Assembly: GCA_033964015.1 (NCBI GenBank)
Contig: CM066913.1
Span: 9,976,953-10,040,952 of the forward strand
DNA: 64,000 nucleotides
Direction of reading: 5' to 3'
DNA from: Scolanthus callimorphus
Lineage: Eukaryota; Cnidaria; Anthozoa; Actiniaria; Edwardsiidae
Shown: piece by piece, positions 46,151 to 57,465 of the stretch
Numbering within the stretch: position 1 is the first letter of the stretch
How the letters are laid out: each line of letters opens with the position of its first letter
Program-made: the position numbers and the translations under genes
The notes under the pieces: model-generated
Databases searched by the model: none
Told to the model about the DNA's origin: nothing
Seen by the model: the letters and a program-made list of their open reading frames with translations, nothing else

Positions 46151-47460
46151 CTTGTCTTTGAGAAAAACGCAAAAAAAAAAAAATTAAACCTTGACATCCC
46201 GGTATTCGAGCCCCGGACCTTCAGCGGGAATTCTACCGATGAGCAATCAGGATGATCACGTGACATGGTGGATCGTTTTATTTACTTATATATTGTCTTA
46301 CTTAAATATTCGATAAGACTTCGAACTCGGGACTCATTTCTTGGACTTGTTCTTTCCCATTTCTCACCTTTAAGGTCTTTTCATCTTTCAGTTTCATCCA
46401 TATTTATCTATGTCTTGTACTCTTTTGACTGGCGTTTGCTGAATCGATCGCATCACTGACAAAACTCGCAAACATCCACCTCGTAAATTAGGTGATTGGA
46501 ACAAAGCAGCACGACGTTGAAAATTTGCTACACAAGATCGAGGAAAGGTTTTATTCTTTGAGAAAAACGCAAAAAAAAAAAAAACATTGACATCCCGGTA
46601 TTCGAACCCCGGACCTTCCGTTTATAAAGCGGGCCGGGAATTCTACCGATGAGCCATCGAGGAGATCACGTGACACAAGGGATCGTTTTATTTACTTATA
46701 CGTCTTGCTCGAATATTCGATAAGACTTCGAACTAAGGACTCATTTCTTGGACTTGTTCTTTCACATTTCTCACCTGTAAGGTTTTTTCACCTTTCAGTT
46801 TCATCTGTTTCATTCATATATGTCTATGTCTTGTACTTTTACTGAGAGTCTCTTGTCAATTTCGACCGGCGTTTGCTGAATCCACGCTCGATACATGACT
46901 GAATGACTCGATCGCATCTCTGTCAGACAAAATTCACAAACATCCACCTCGTAAATTAGGTGATTGGAACAAAGCAGCACGACGTTGAAAATTTGCTACA
47001 CAAGATCGAGGAAAGGTTTTATTCTTTGAGAAAAACGAAAAAAAAAACATTGACATCCCGGTATTCGAACCCCGGACCTTCCGTTTGTAAAGCGGGAATT
47101 CTACCGATGAGCCATCGAGGAGATCACGTAAGATATGGGATCGTTTTATTTACTTATACGTCTTGCTCGAACATTCGATAAGACTTCTAACTAAGGACTC
47201 ATTTCTTGGACTTGTTCTTTCCCATTTCTCACCTGTAAGGTTTTTTCACCTTTCAGTTTCATCTGTTTCATTCATATATGTCTATGTCTTGTACTTTTAC
47301 TGAGAGTCTCTTGTCAATTTCGACCGGCGTTTGCTGAATTCCACGCTCGATACATGACTCGATCGCATCTCTGTCAGACAAAATTCACAAACATCCACCT
47401 CGTATACTTTAGGTGATTGGAACAAAGCAGCACAAAACTGAGGAAAGGTTTTATTTTCAA
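46150..47460. repeat. Three ~0.4-0.47-kb tandem repeats each with a tRNA-like cassette
   Basis: Units begin near 46150, 46555 and 47030 with an A-rich run followed by TTGACATCCCGGTATTCGA and share TCATTTCTTGGACTTGTTC and CGACCGGCGTTTGCTGAAT. On the minus strand each cassette (about 46262-46190, 46672-46590, 47127-47050) reads GGCTCATCGGTAGAATTCCC then GGTCCGGGGTTCGAATACC, close to a tRNA-Gly body with box A and box B but a disrupted anticodon arm. Copy 1 has lost the anticodon loop and copy 2 has an extra GGCC. They are tRNA-derived pseudogenes amplified as part of a larger repeat. Confidence 0.8.
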
Positions 47461-49340
47461 GCACTCCGCCGTGATTTGATCTCTTGTAGCAATAAAATTA
47501 AGAAAACATATTGCGCATGCTCAGTGGCAACTTTAATATTGTTAACGTTTTTCTATCTTAGCATACTTATTTAGTTGTCGTAATGGAAATACCCTAAATA
47601 ATACACGATGGTGGGCATGTATGACGTGATACCGAGAGCATGCTCAATTCACCTCCAAGAAGAAACTTGTCGTCCCACATGGACGACTGATTGGCTTATG
47701 TAACCTATATATATGTACGTTGGCAGAGGTGAAATCCTTAAGAGGGAGAAGGGACAGGACACAGGATACCCAATGTTCGAACAAGTGGCTGCCACGATGC
47801 TACAAGGGATGGGGTGGTGGGGAATGTACTGATGTAACAAGGGAGGGGAGGGTAAAGGAATGTAGGGCTATGATTGGCTAAATTCAAATATTTGAAAGGC
47901 AGAAACTTCATGACCCGTGATTCTAGTGCGACTTAGTATAATCAATGTACAAATAGGAGCAACATGGAGTGCAAGCTGGACGATTCCCGCGAAGTGACAT
48001 ACATACATAGTCCGAGGGCGATGACTAAGAAGCGATTTGCTTTGCAAATAGCTTCAAAAAAGGCCTATTACGCCCAAGCCGAGGAGGTCTTTTCTCTACC
48101 TGACAGAGAGAGAGATTTTATTTATTCAAACGTACTTCATATCTCGTAACGTACCTTATTATCGCTGGTTTACGCTTCAGGGGCCCCGATAGAAGCCTAA
48201 GACGTCGAGAAGCCCATTCGCTCTTTTCATTTACAGAGGAGTATAGCAGCTGATAGAAAATTATTTATCAGTTAGGAGAACAAGTTTAGTACGATCAACA
48301 TATGCGTTTTTGCCATCAATTCCCTGCTAGCAGAGGCCTCTTTTCTCTGCATTTCGCTGGCTGAGGTTCGCGAGGAAAAGAGACCTCTGCCATGGGTCGA
48401 GCCTCGCTTTGTTTTGCCACCGTCCTCCACCTTGGACGGTTTGCTGACCGTTTCTTGAGCCCACTAATGCGCACGCATATCTACAGACGTTTTCCGCTGA
48501 TATTATATGAGCTTCCCAGCGGAAAGTTATATTAGCTGCGTGGTAGATAACCATCTGTTTCGATACGAGGGATCCAAGTGTTGCTGGGTATTAGTGCAAA
48601 ACTACCCGGCCGAGTCACCTTAAGCTGGAGGTTGCTTTGCGAGCTGGTGTTTTTGTTTTGAATGGCTGATGCTGTCACTTTTTTAAAAGAAATATCGGGG
48701 TTAACTCCGGTGTAATAACCACCTCTGTGTTCAGTTCTTATTTCATCATGATTCGTTCTACCAAACAAAGGAAGCTTTGTGACGCAGTTCGTGAGCAATG
48801 ACAGGTTATTACACCGGAGATAAGCCAAATATCGCAATAACTTGGATGGAAAACAGTTAGACTCTGAAAACACTTAAACATCTGGTAACAGCTGGCACGC
48901 TTAAAACAGTTTGTGTTGAGTATAACTATAAGGAACATTCATTGTTATTGAGAAAATGTACCCCGGCGCGCAAAGGATGATGGTAGGCGGTGTGCCTTCA
49001 ATAAAAATACAGTGTCGTCCACCTATCTCAGAATTCTGTTCACTACTCGTTGAGCTTTGCGCGCGACATCCTCACCTTCAAGTCACAAAGCCAGCGGACA
49101 AGAATCGAGCGTTTCTTCTTCATAACTGCCACACGTACATAATGCTGCAAATAAATAAAGCCAAACCGACAGTTAGGGGTCTAGAAGCTGGCCACGAGCA
49201 TTGGCTGAACAATAAGGGGGCTCTGTACTAAATGTATAAGTAGCTTGGTGGAGCTTTTTTTAGGCCATATCTCCAATTTGATTTCTGACTCGATGGAACA
49301 GGAGGGCGTCCCGTCGGACAATAGAACGGTATATACGTAC
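47461..49340. other. Weakly characterised stretch, one small open frame and two foldbacks
   Basis: An ATG frame at 47964-48149 (+) has coding-like composition (MECKLDDSREVTYIHS...) and a possible donor after TATTCAAAC, but no homology I recognise and no partner exon. A foldback at 48305-48400 pairs AGAGGCCTCTTTTCTC with AGAGACCTCTGCC-type words. Another at 48699-48824 pairs ACTCCGGTGTAATAACC with GGTTATTACACCGGAG. The last exons of the minus-strand gene that reaches 49341 may lie here, but I could not place them. Confidence 0.4.
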
Positions 49341-52300
49341 CGCTTCAGTTATCTCAAAAGCCTGTTCCGTGATTTGAAAAAATCCGATTCTCAGTACTTC
49401 ATGAGTTGTTCGTAAACACATCCTCGTGGCGCTGGCAATCTGTGACGAAAGAAAAAAATATTAAATCAATACAAGCGGTATTCAAGGAAAAAGAGAATCC
49501 TTATGTCGAAAAATAAACAAATTTAGAAAATGCGAGAATTTTGTCCAAAGAAAGGAAATATAACTTTTATATTTTGCTTTCAACTGCTTGCAACCTTAAT
49601 TGTAAAAGAAACAGGCCCGCGGTCCAAGAGACAAAATACTCACTGTTCCATCGCCAACTGTGCTCGCATCAGCCAAACACATAGCCAGGTAGGTCTTGCA
49701 GGCTAAAACCACACTCTCGGCTGCAACAGTGTCCCGATGAGGCCCAACCTCGAAGTTCTTTTGGATTATTTCTTCGATCTGTTGAGACATGGTTCGTAAA
49801 ACATTGATAATGGGCCCTTTACGAGCTTGGAAACCGTCAAACGTTTTCCTGCTGCGATACAGAATGCAGAGAAAAATTCCATAAGACCTTTCGCTATCTA
49901 AATTCCAACCATGCTTTGCATACAAATGGACTGATGCAGCTATAATGAGTGCGCGTACTGCATGCCGGTAGTTGTGTTACATTTCACAAATCAAGGGCTC
50001 AGTACAAGTGCTTAGATGCGCGCTTTGCATCCTGGTGGTTGTGTTACATTCCAAAGGCCCACCACCAACCGAGAGCTTTTGCGGACTCTTAGCCAATCAG
50101 AGCACCCGAAAAACAATAGATCAATTTGACAACTAAAGAAAACGGGGCGCAAAGGCTCCCGTTTGGTGATGGGCCTTTAAGAAAAGAGAGGATGCGCGCT
50201 TATAGCTGGATTCAAAACTTGCAAACTTCTTTTTTCAGGCCTTCCCAAAGTATGTTATGCTACATACATCACTAAGACCCCGTCCACACTAACGCGTTTT
50301 CGTTTGAATCCGTATACTTTTTGATACGTTTAGACCTTCCGTCCACACTAACACGCTGATCGTTTTCATCGAATCCGTATAAGTTGGAAAACGCTCTCGA
50401 AAGTAAATAGAAACGAATCCGTATACATATCGTTTTAGTGTGGACGGTCGAATCCGGATAAAATTGAAAACGATGACTTCAACTGTACCACTTATTTGAG
50501 ACTGTCCTTGCACACGTCAACATCAAATAAAAACTGATCGCTTTTTGTGTAGCTAAATTTTCCGAATCTCCCGTCCACACTAACACGCTGCGAATCCGTA
50601 ATATATAGATTTAGCCACTGGCTAAAAGCGGAGCTCCTGGTTATAAAATTTTCTATGTGAATGAAAGGGATTCCCATGTGTACATGGTTTACATGGTTGC
50701 TTTAGAGTCTTCACGAGATATTAATTTTTCAAGCATAGATGACGTCATCGATGACGTCATATCACGTGACCACTTCATTTCGATCATATGGCGGCCTAGA
50801 CTACACTACCCAAGTTTGGTTCTTTTAGAGTTTTCCCTTCACGAGATATTATTTTTTCAAGCATAGATGACGTCATCGATGACGTCACATCACGTGACCA
50901 CTTCATTTTGCTCATCTGGTGACCTAGACCACACTACCCAAGTTTGGTTGTTCTAGAGTCTTCTCTTGACGAGATATTCATTTTTCAAGCATAGATGACG
51001 TCATCGGTGACGTCACATCACGTGACCACTTCATTTCGCTCATCTGGCGACCAAGACCACACTGCCCAAGTTTGGTTGTTTTAGAGTCTTCTCTTCACGA
51101 GATATTCATTTTTCAAGCATAGATGACGTCATCGATGACGTCATATCACGTGACCACTTCATTTCGATCATATGGTGGCCTAGACCACACTACCCAAGTT
51201 TGGTTCTTTTAGAGTTTTCCCTTCACGAGATATTATTTTTTCAAGCATAGATGACGTCATCGATGACGTCACATCACGTGACCACTTCATTTTGCTCATC
51301 TGGTGACCTAGACCACACTACCCAGTTTGGTTGTTCTAGAGTCTTCTCTTGACGAGATATTCATTTTTCAAGCATAGATGACGTCAGCGATGACGTCACA
51401 TCACGTGACCACTTCATTTCGCTCATCTGGTGACCTAGACCACACTACCCAAGTTTGGTTGTTTTAGAGTCTTCTCTTCACGAGATATTCATTTTTCAAG
51501 CATAGATGACGTCATCGATGACGTCACATCACGTGACCACTTCATTTCGCTCATCTGGTGACCTAGACCACACTACCCAAGTTTGGTTGTTTTAGAGTCC
51601 TCTCTTCACGAGATATTCATTTTTCAAGCATAGATGACGTCATCGATGACGTCACATCACGTGACCGTGCTACAGCACCCCCCTTGTGGCATAGACAAAA
51701 TATCCCAAGTATGGCTGTCTTAGCATGTTCCCTTGAGGAGATATAATTTTTTCTTTGCATACCACAGGGTTCCCATGTGTACACGGACGACGGACGGCGG
51801 ACGGACGGCGGACGGACGGCGGACACTATAGGTTTAATACCAGAAAAATAAAGAAAAAATCATATCTCCCGAAGGGAAGCTTCTCTAGAAGCCAAACTTG
51901 GACAAACTTTCAAAGACCATCAGAGGAACTCTACACCAAAGTCACGTTCCCTCACGCCATCAATGACGTCATCAAAATGATCCAAAATGCCCGTGACGTT
52001 CAAAAATCAACTCGATGGTATACGTTTTTCCCTTAGGTATGGTGCTCCGCTTGCGCGGGCCTTCGGCCCGCGCTGGAGCTCCGCTATAAGTTTGAAAACG
52101 AATACTTTTGAAAACGCGTTAGTGTGGACAATGACTAAACCACAGCGTAGCAGTACCTTCAGGGAGTAGCTGTTAGCTGGTTGGCAGCTCATTGCCTTTT
52201 CGAGATCATCAAACTTTTTCAACTTTGTGTAGATCTCTAGGCATGCCTCTGGGTATGATCTGCAAAAGCATGTACATGGACAGTTGGGAAGTAAACAATG

Positions 52301-55300
52301 ACAACAAAACGATACTTTGATATGGTCCACCCAAATATCTTGGGGAAGGGGCCTTTGGGGGATAAAGAAAAGAACGCTTGGTCTCCATCCTAAGAATCAG
52401 CAAGTCTCGGAATTACCTAGCGGTCGCCAACAAGTTGAAACACGTGGCCGCCAGGGTATGTCATTGATTGGATGTTCTATTAATTTTCATTTTTTTAGTC
52501 GCCATATGGCGAATGCAGATGACAAGTTAATTGCCAGGGCCCGGTTCCTGGAAAGTCGGTTAACACTAACTCAGGGTTAAATGTGGCTGTTCTAGACATT
52601 TGATTGGATAAGAATCTTATTTATCCCCAGGTAAGCGTCAACCCACTTTTTAGGAACCGGGCGCAGAAAGATATTTAGGGCTGTAATTTCGGGCCCTGCT
52701 CAGTTGTTTGATGTTCCAAGGCCGGGAGAAGGAAGTAGTCGTGAGCTCAGATACCTTGTATTCTGAGATAAGTAGCGCAGCATCTGAGTCCTTGCCTTGG
52801 TCAATCTGTCATGGTCAGAACTGAAACATTAATCAAAAACATTTTTTTGCATGAGTTTGTCTAATGCCTGGTGCACACTAGCGACATAACGTCATAACGA
52901 CATAACGACATAAGCGCATAATGATATAAGAACATAACGACATAAGAGAAAAAACATGTTTTTTCTCTTATGTCGTTATGTCTATGTCGTTATGTCGATG
53001 TTATGTTGTTATGTCGGATGTTCACACTTGTACATAAGAGCATAAGAGAGCGCGCGCTTATGTCGTTATGTCGTTATGTCGCTAGTGTGCACCAGGCATA
53101 ATACAGCGGATTCATAAGAGCCTTTCCTGCATTCTCGTACCCAGAGCTCCCCAGCTCGTCTGCTCGCAGGGGAGGTATTGGGGACATCCATTTCAGGGCC
53201 GTCGCTGATTGGTTGATTTTGAGCGTTGGAGCATGCGATGAAATGTCTTTCACCTCGCGTGGGAGGCTCTGGTGACAGCCATTGATGCATGCGCCAGACT
53301 TGATACAGAGCCACTGAGAGAAATAACTTTTTGCACATGCCCCAGCGTTCAAAATGAGCAAATCAGCGAAGGCCCTCAAATGGATGTCCCCAGAGCCACC
53401 CATGCGAGCAGACGAGCCGGGGAGCTCTGGGTACGAGAATGGTCTCATATAGCCTGTCAACTCTTGGGGAGTTAGTATAAATTAGTGCACGGCAATATCT
53501 ACCTCGCGTATGTCTTCTCGATAGCTTGAAGTGCAGCAAAACTCGGACGCTTACAAAACTCGTCTACGAGGACCTTGTCATCTTTGATTTGAGCTCCGAG
53601 TTGTGTGGACTCTACCGAGAACTAGCGAGAGAAACAATTCACGTAGGGTGTCACTGAAGAGAACGTTCTCTTTAGACTGAGCTTTCATTCTCGGAACTTG
53701 ACAAACGCAACACATGTGTTAGGAGGGAATAGTATAGTGCGTCCGCACTCGTCAAACGCAATACATGTGTTAGGAGGGAATAGTATAGTGCGTCCGCACT
53801 CGTCAAACGCAATACATGTGTTAGGAGGGAATAGTATAGTGCGTCCGCACTCGTCAAACGCAATACATGTGTTAGGAGGGAATAGTATAGTGCGTCCGCA
53901 CTCGTCAAACGCAATACATGTGTTAGGAGGGAATAGTATAGTGCGTCCGCAGGTGGGAAATTTGTCGACGCTGACAACTGAATGCGGGCGCAGCCAAGAG
54001 GGCAGGCTTGTTGCGTTGCATTCCTGACAAATTTTCATGCTCCGGGTAAATTAGTTCTTTGATTTATTACATTTGCACGGATTTATTTTTGCGGTGAAGA
54101 CCATCTAACAAAAGAAGTTTCGCATGATAGAACACCAGGAGTAGACAAAGCTTGATTTCATGTCAAGTGAAGGTATAAACGGCCCTCAAAATATACCAAG
54201 ATGATTTTTACAGCCGATAAAACAAGCAAAGATAGTTCGGTTTCAACGAAAGGATGACCCTGTAAAATTTTGGTTCTGGTGCAAAAGCTGGTTTTTCGAA
54301 TATGTTAATATTTTGTATTTTTACACGCAACATTTGCCGGGAACTAGGTAGGTATACAAGTTCAAGATCTGAGTATCAAACTTAAGAACCACGATCACCC
54401 TGGATATTATTACGCGTTAAATGTATATGTTTCTATGTGTTTAGTCCCCAGGGCGATCAGGGTCATATGGCTGATAATTATTATCTTCTTGTTAGTTTGT
54501 TCCAGACAAAGTCTGCGTGTAAAAATACAAAATATTAACATATTCGAGAAACTAGCTTTTGCACCACAACCAAAATTTCACAGGGTCATCCTTGCATTAA
54601 CAACCTAAAATCAATTTTTGCACTTTTGCACTTTTCCATAATTGTTCTAAAATTGGGCATTTTCCAGGAAAATCATTCAGTGTTTTACCTTTTCTGGTCA
54701 TTTTACTTAAATTTAGTACTTAACAACAGCAACAAATGTAACAAATCGGTCATTTCTGCGAAATATACCCTCTCTGGGTTGCCTTGCTATAGGGACGTTT
54801 TTCAGATTTTTGATAAATCACTGCCTCGGAAAAAATATTTTTGGGTCAAAACAAGTATCCCGAAAAATGGGACCTATGATAAATGTTATGATAGGCCTCT
54901 ATCGGTCTTTTTAATGAAACAGGCAGCATACGCTATGCCCATGTATTGGTCGTTTTGATCGGTCTGGGGTTAATGGTGTTGGTCAACTTATCCGAAAGGG
55001 ACTTTTTTGTATTTTCTAAATCAGCAAATGCGTAATTCACCCTCTATTTGACCGTTAATGCGCGCTCCATCGCGTTTTTCGTTTGCCATTAGACACTGGA
55101 ATAAGAAAACGTTCATATCATATACTTTAGGAATATCAGTGGTCGTTCTTGCAAAGAAATAGTCCGAAAACGAGTCATCACTGAATTAGTATTGTTTTTA
55201 TTAAATGGGACGTATCCTGGCTATCAAATATCGAAAGAGCATCCATGGTTCCTACTGAAAAAGGGGCAATTAACATTTATATCATACTTTACCTGAAACC

Positions 55301-57465
55301 TTGAAAAGGGGGCCATTCGACGTTCCAAGTAATTCCACAAAATTTGCCGAAAAGACAAACAAGGATGAGCAGACGCAAATTTTTGCGCTCTGTCAGGTTC
55401 GGACAAATTTGTGTAGAGAGGCGTGTAGGAGGACCAGCACAAATTTGTGCTGTTCTACCTTGTTCGCCTCTCCACACAAATTTGTGCGCTCTGTCAGCAT
55501 TACACAAATTTGTGCTAAAAGGCGAGCACAGATGAGCTGCACAAATTTGTGCGAAAAGGCGAGCGGAGCGAGCTGCACAAATTTGTGCGCTCTGCTGTGG
55601 GTTCACACAAATTTGTGCGAAAAGGCGAGCGAAGAACAGCTGCACAAATTTGTGCGAAAAGCGAGCGAAGAAGAGCTGCACAAATTTGTGCGCTCTGCTG
55701 CGGGCTCACACAAATTTGTGCGAGAAGGCGAGCGAAGATGAGCTGCACAAATTTGTGCGAAAAGGCGAGCACAAACGAGCTGCACAAATTTGTGCGAAAG
55801 GGCGAGCGAAGAAGAGCTGCACAAATTTGTGCGAAAAGGCGAGCGAAGAAGAGCTGCACAAATTTGTGCGAAAAGGCGAGCGAAGAAGAGCTGCACAAAT
55901 TTGTGCGAAAAGGCGAGCACAAACGAGCTGCACAAATTTGTGCGCTCTGCTGCGGGCTCGCACAAATTTGTGCGCTCTGCTGCGGGCTCGCTCAAATTTG
56001 CACGAAAAGGCGACCAGCACTTGTAAATTCTATGTCCGGTTTTCACAACAACAAGGCGAGCAAGAATGAACTACACAGATTGCGCACTCTGTCCGGTTGT
56101 CATAAATTTGTGCGAAGAAATGAGCAAGGATGAAGCATTCACACAAATTTTTCTGCTAAAGGATCACATGTTTACACTAAGACTCCTTTTCATTTGCGTG
56201 CTAACGAAAAAGCACTTCTTTTTGGCATATGTAAAATTACGATGTTAGCTCGCCTTGACGAAAATCATCAAGCGATGAAAAAATTAAGTAGCAATGCAAG
56301 TGTGACAATCTAAAGTTTATTTCAATAGAGAATGTGGATATTCGTTAATTGACTATGACGCCATCTCTTAATAAGTGTTTTAGCCTGCGTAGCTGGCGGT
56401 TTAGTGGGGGTTTTAGCAGGTTTTTATCCGCGAAATGTTCGTAGAAATCTTCGGTAGCTTGCTTGTTGTTCGATGAGATGGCCGCGCGAGCGCTGGGGCA
56501 TAGTGCGCCTGGTTAAAATTTTTTAACCAGGCGCACTATGCCCCAGCGCTTGCGCGGCCATCTCATCGAACAACAAGCAAGCTACCGAAGATTTCTACGA
56601 ACATTTCGCGGATAAAAACCTGCTAAAACCCCACTAAACCGCCAGCTACGCAGGCTATAAGTGTTTTGAAGTGGAGTAACAACGGGTTGGTAGTACAAGA
56701 GTGGTACCGTGATTTAGCCACTATATAGCGTCTTTCTCGGGTAAATATTTGACTACATAAGCATTAGGCAGTTGCATTAGCTAGCCTATTTAGTTGTTTT
56801 TTATGTATTTAACTGTAAATGTAAGAGAAATGGCGAATAAATTGAAATTGGAAAATTGAAATTGCATTTGACTTAATATCCACACCTCGAGTTGACGACC
56901 CCCGGAATTCCAAGCTGTTTTTCTTTTCTTTGAGGACGGTAGTCTGAAATTTCCTCTGGCAGGGAGAAATACCAGGATGGATAAGTAAAAATACCATGAA
57001 ATTCCAGGAAGTCGTGAAGAATTTCGCTTGAAATGGTGTGACTAATTTTCCAGGGTGTGTAGCTTTTCCTGGGGTCGACCTCAATAGGATGGGGTGCGGA
57101 TTTTTTTTGTGCGATTTTACGTTCTCGTGTCTCTCCCAACATCACGCGTGCTGTATTGCGCTGATAAAGCCATAGAAAGTTGTGCTCTAATGCTTAACTA
57201 GTAGTATCGTCGCTGTATATCCGACCCTAAATTGCTTTTGGGCAATTCTCAAAACTTCTGGCGCATTCCATTTTCAATGCTAAAATAAAAGATCTTCCGT
57301 ACTTGTACTATCTAAGTGGTTGCTAGCGACTCCGTTTTCCGAGAGGAGAGGATCAAAAAGATGACCAGGGGAATAAATGGAATGGCCCTGAATTTGCCTT
57401 TCAATGACTTTTAACGGCGTACCAGCGTGAATGTTAATATACCTTTTTACCGATACGGTGGCCAT
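49341..57465 (-). CDS. Unrecognised multi-exon gene (six exons supported)
   Basis: The exons (minus strand) are 57465-57309 or -57303 (starting ATGGCCACC, MATVSVKRYINIHAG), 53611-53503, 52820-52755, 52259-52157, about 49851-49644 and 49439-49341. Phases match through the first four exons and between the last two; one or more exons are probably missing between 52157 and 49851, and the 3' end was not found. The product so far reads as a soluble, mostly helical protein: DEFCKRPSFAALQAIEKTYA, KARTQMLRYLSQNTRSYPEA, EIYTKLKKFDDLEKAM, VLRTMSQQIEEIIQKNF, TVAAESVVLACKTYLAM and VLRIGFFQITEQAFEITEA. The helical pairs around PEACLEIYTKLKKFDDLEKA resemble a TPR-like repeat, which is only a suggestion. I do not recognise the family. 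The introns are filled with foldback elements and tandem arrays. The link of the first exon to the rest is the least certain. Confidence 0.7.
50278..52130. mobile_element. MITE (GTCCACACTAACGCG ends) split by a nested array element
   Basis: The tips CCCCGTCCACACTAACGCG and the inverted CGCGTTAGTGTGGAC are 1.85 kb apart, with GTCCACACTAACACGCTG repeated inside the left half. A second element fills most of it, from about 50611 (TTTAGCCACTGGCTAAAAGC) to about 52088 (GGAGCTCCGCTATAAG). That inner part carries the ~128-bp array and a GGACGGACGGC microsatellite (51785-51825). The whole sits in an intron of the minus-strand gene. Confidence 0.8.
50690..51690. repeat. ~128-bp tandem array carrying TGACGTCA doublets and CACGTG boxes
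   Basis: Eight head-to-tail units share ACGAGATATT, then TGACGTCATCGATGACGTCA (a 20-bp perfect palindrome), ATCACGTGACC, and CCCAAGTTTGGTT. The palindromes start at about 50738, 50866, 50993, 51121, 51249, 51377, 51506 and 51634. Units 1-2 and 4-5 are the closest pairs, which implies block-wise amplification. Confidence 0.95.
52865..53098. mobile_element. PIF/Harbinger-like MITE with TAA target site
   Basis: TGCCTGGTGCACACTAGCG and its inverted copy are flanked by TAA at 52862-52864 and 53099-53101. Both arms repeat GTCGTTATGTC or its complement, and the centre has CATAAGAGAAAAAACATG. It is the sister of 39757-39981 and lies in an intron of the minus-strand gene. Confidence 0.9.
53129..53440. 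mobile_element. 312-bp MITE (CATTCTCGTACCCAGAGC ends)
   Basis: CATTCTCGTACCCAGAGCTC and its inverted copy bound it, and pairing continues across GCTCGTCTGCTCGCAGGGG, GGACATCCATTT and AATCAGCGA blocks. It is the best-preserved member of the family also found at 1975-2105 and 45690-45905. It lies just downstream of the exon 53611-53503 (gene direction). Confidence 0.9.
53696..53951. repeat. 51-bp minisatellite, five copies
   Basis: The unit contains CTCGTCAAACGCAATACATG and TTAGGAGGGAATAGTATAG and repeats five times with almost no variation. Because 51 is a multiple of three, several frames stay open across it on both strands; none has coding support. Confidence 0.97.
54238..54602. mobile_element. 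Foldback element (GGATGACCCTGT ends)
   Basis: GGATGACCCTGTAAAATTTTGG and the inverted CCAAAATTTCACAGGGTCATCC bound arms of about 85 bp, followed by TTAATATTTTGTATTTTTAC on both sides. A central pair GATCACCCTGG / CCAGGGCGATC closes the structure. The sequence 54603-55379 to its right shows nothing recognisable. Confidence 0.88.
55380..56005. repeat. ~37-bp array of CACAAATTTGTG palindromes, about 17 copies
   Basis: Each unit holds the perfect palindrome GCACAAATTTGTGC, followed by GAAAAGGCGAGCGAAGA and AGAGCT. Roughly every sixth unit has the alternative linker GCTCTGCTGCGGGCTC. The palindrome is more constant than the linkers. Long open frames on both strands here are consequences of the repeat. 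Confidence 0.95.
56381..56657. mobile_element. 277-bp near-perfect palindromic MITE with exact 9-bp TSD
   Basis: The element is two arms of about 135 bp that are almost perfect inverted copies, starting TAGCCTGCGTAGCTGGCGG. The centre is CTGGTTAAAATTTTTTAACC. TAAGTGTTT is duplicated at 56372-56380 and 56658-56666. Near-identity of the arms implies recent activity or gene conversion. No internal coding sequence is present. Confidence 0.95.
56667..57300. other. Stretch with a degenerate repeat only
   Basis: A relative of the 968-1140 foldback lies at 57115-57195. Around 56880-57010 a palindromic pair AATTTCCTCTGG / CCAGGAATT-type words suggests another old foldback. No gene is seen except the first exon starting at 57465. 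Confidence 0.5.

Noticed and set aside
48956..49231. 91-codon plus-strand frame
   Set aside because: No homology that I recognise, no splice context, and it lies opposite a minus-strand gene region.
53672..54038. Repeat proteins encoded in the 51-bp minisatellite
   Set aside because: Frames are open on both strands only because the unit length is a multiple of three.
55289..56133. Several overlapping 100- to 190-codon frames on both strands with HKFVRK / TNLC repeats
   Set aside because: All come from the ~37-bp palindromic array, which stays open in many frames; composition is not protein-like and no splice context supports them.
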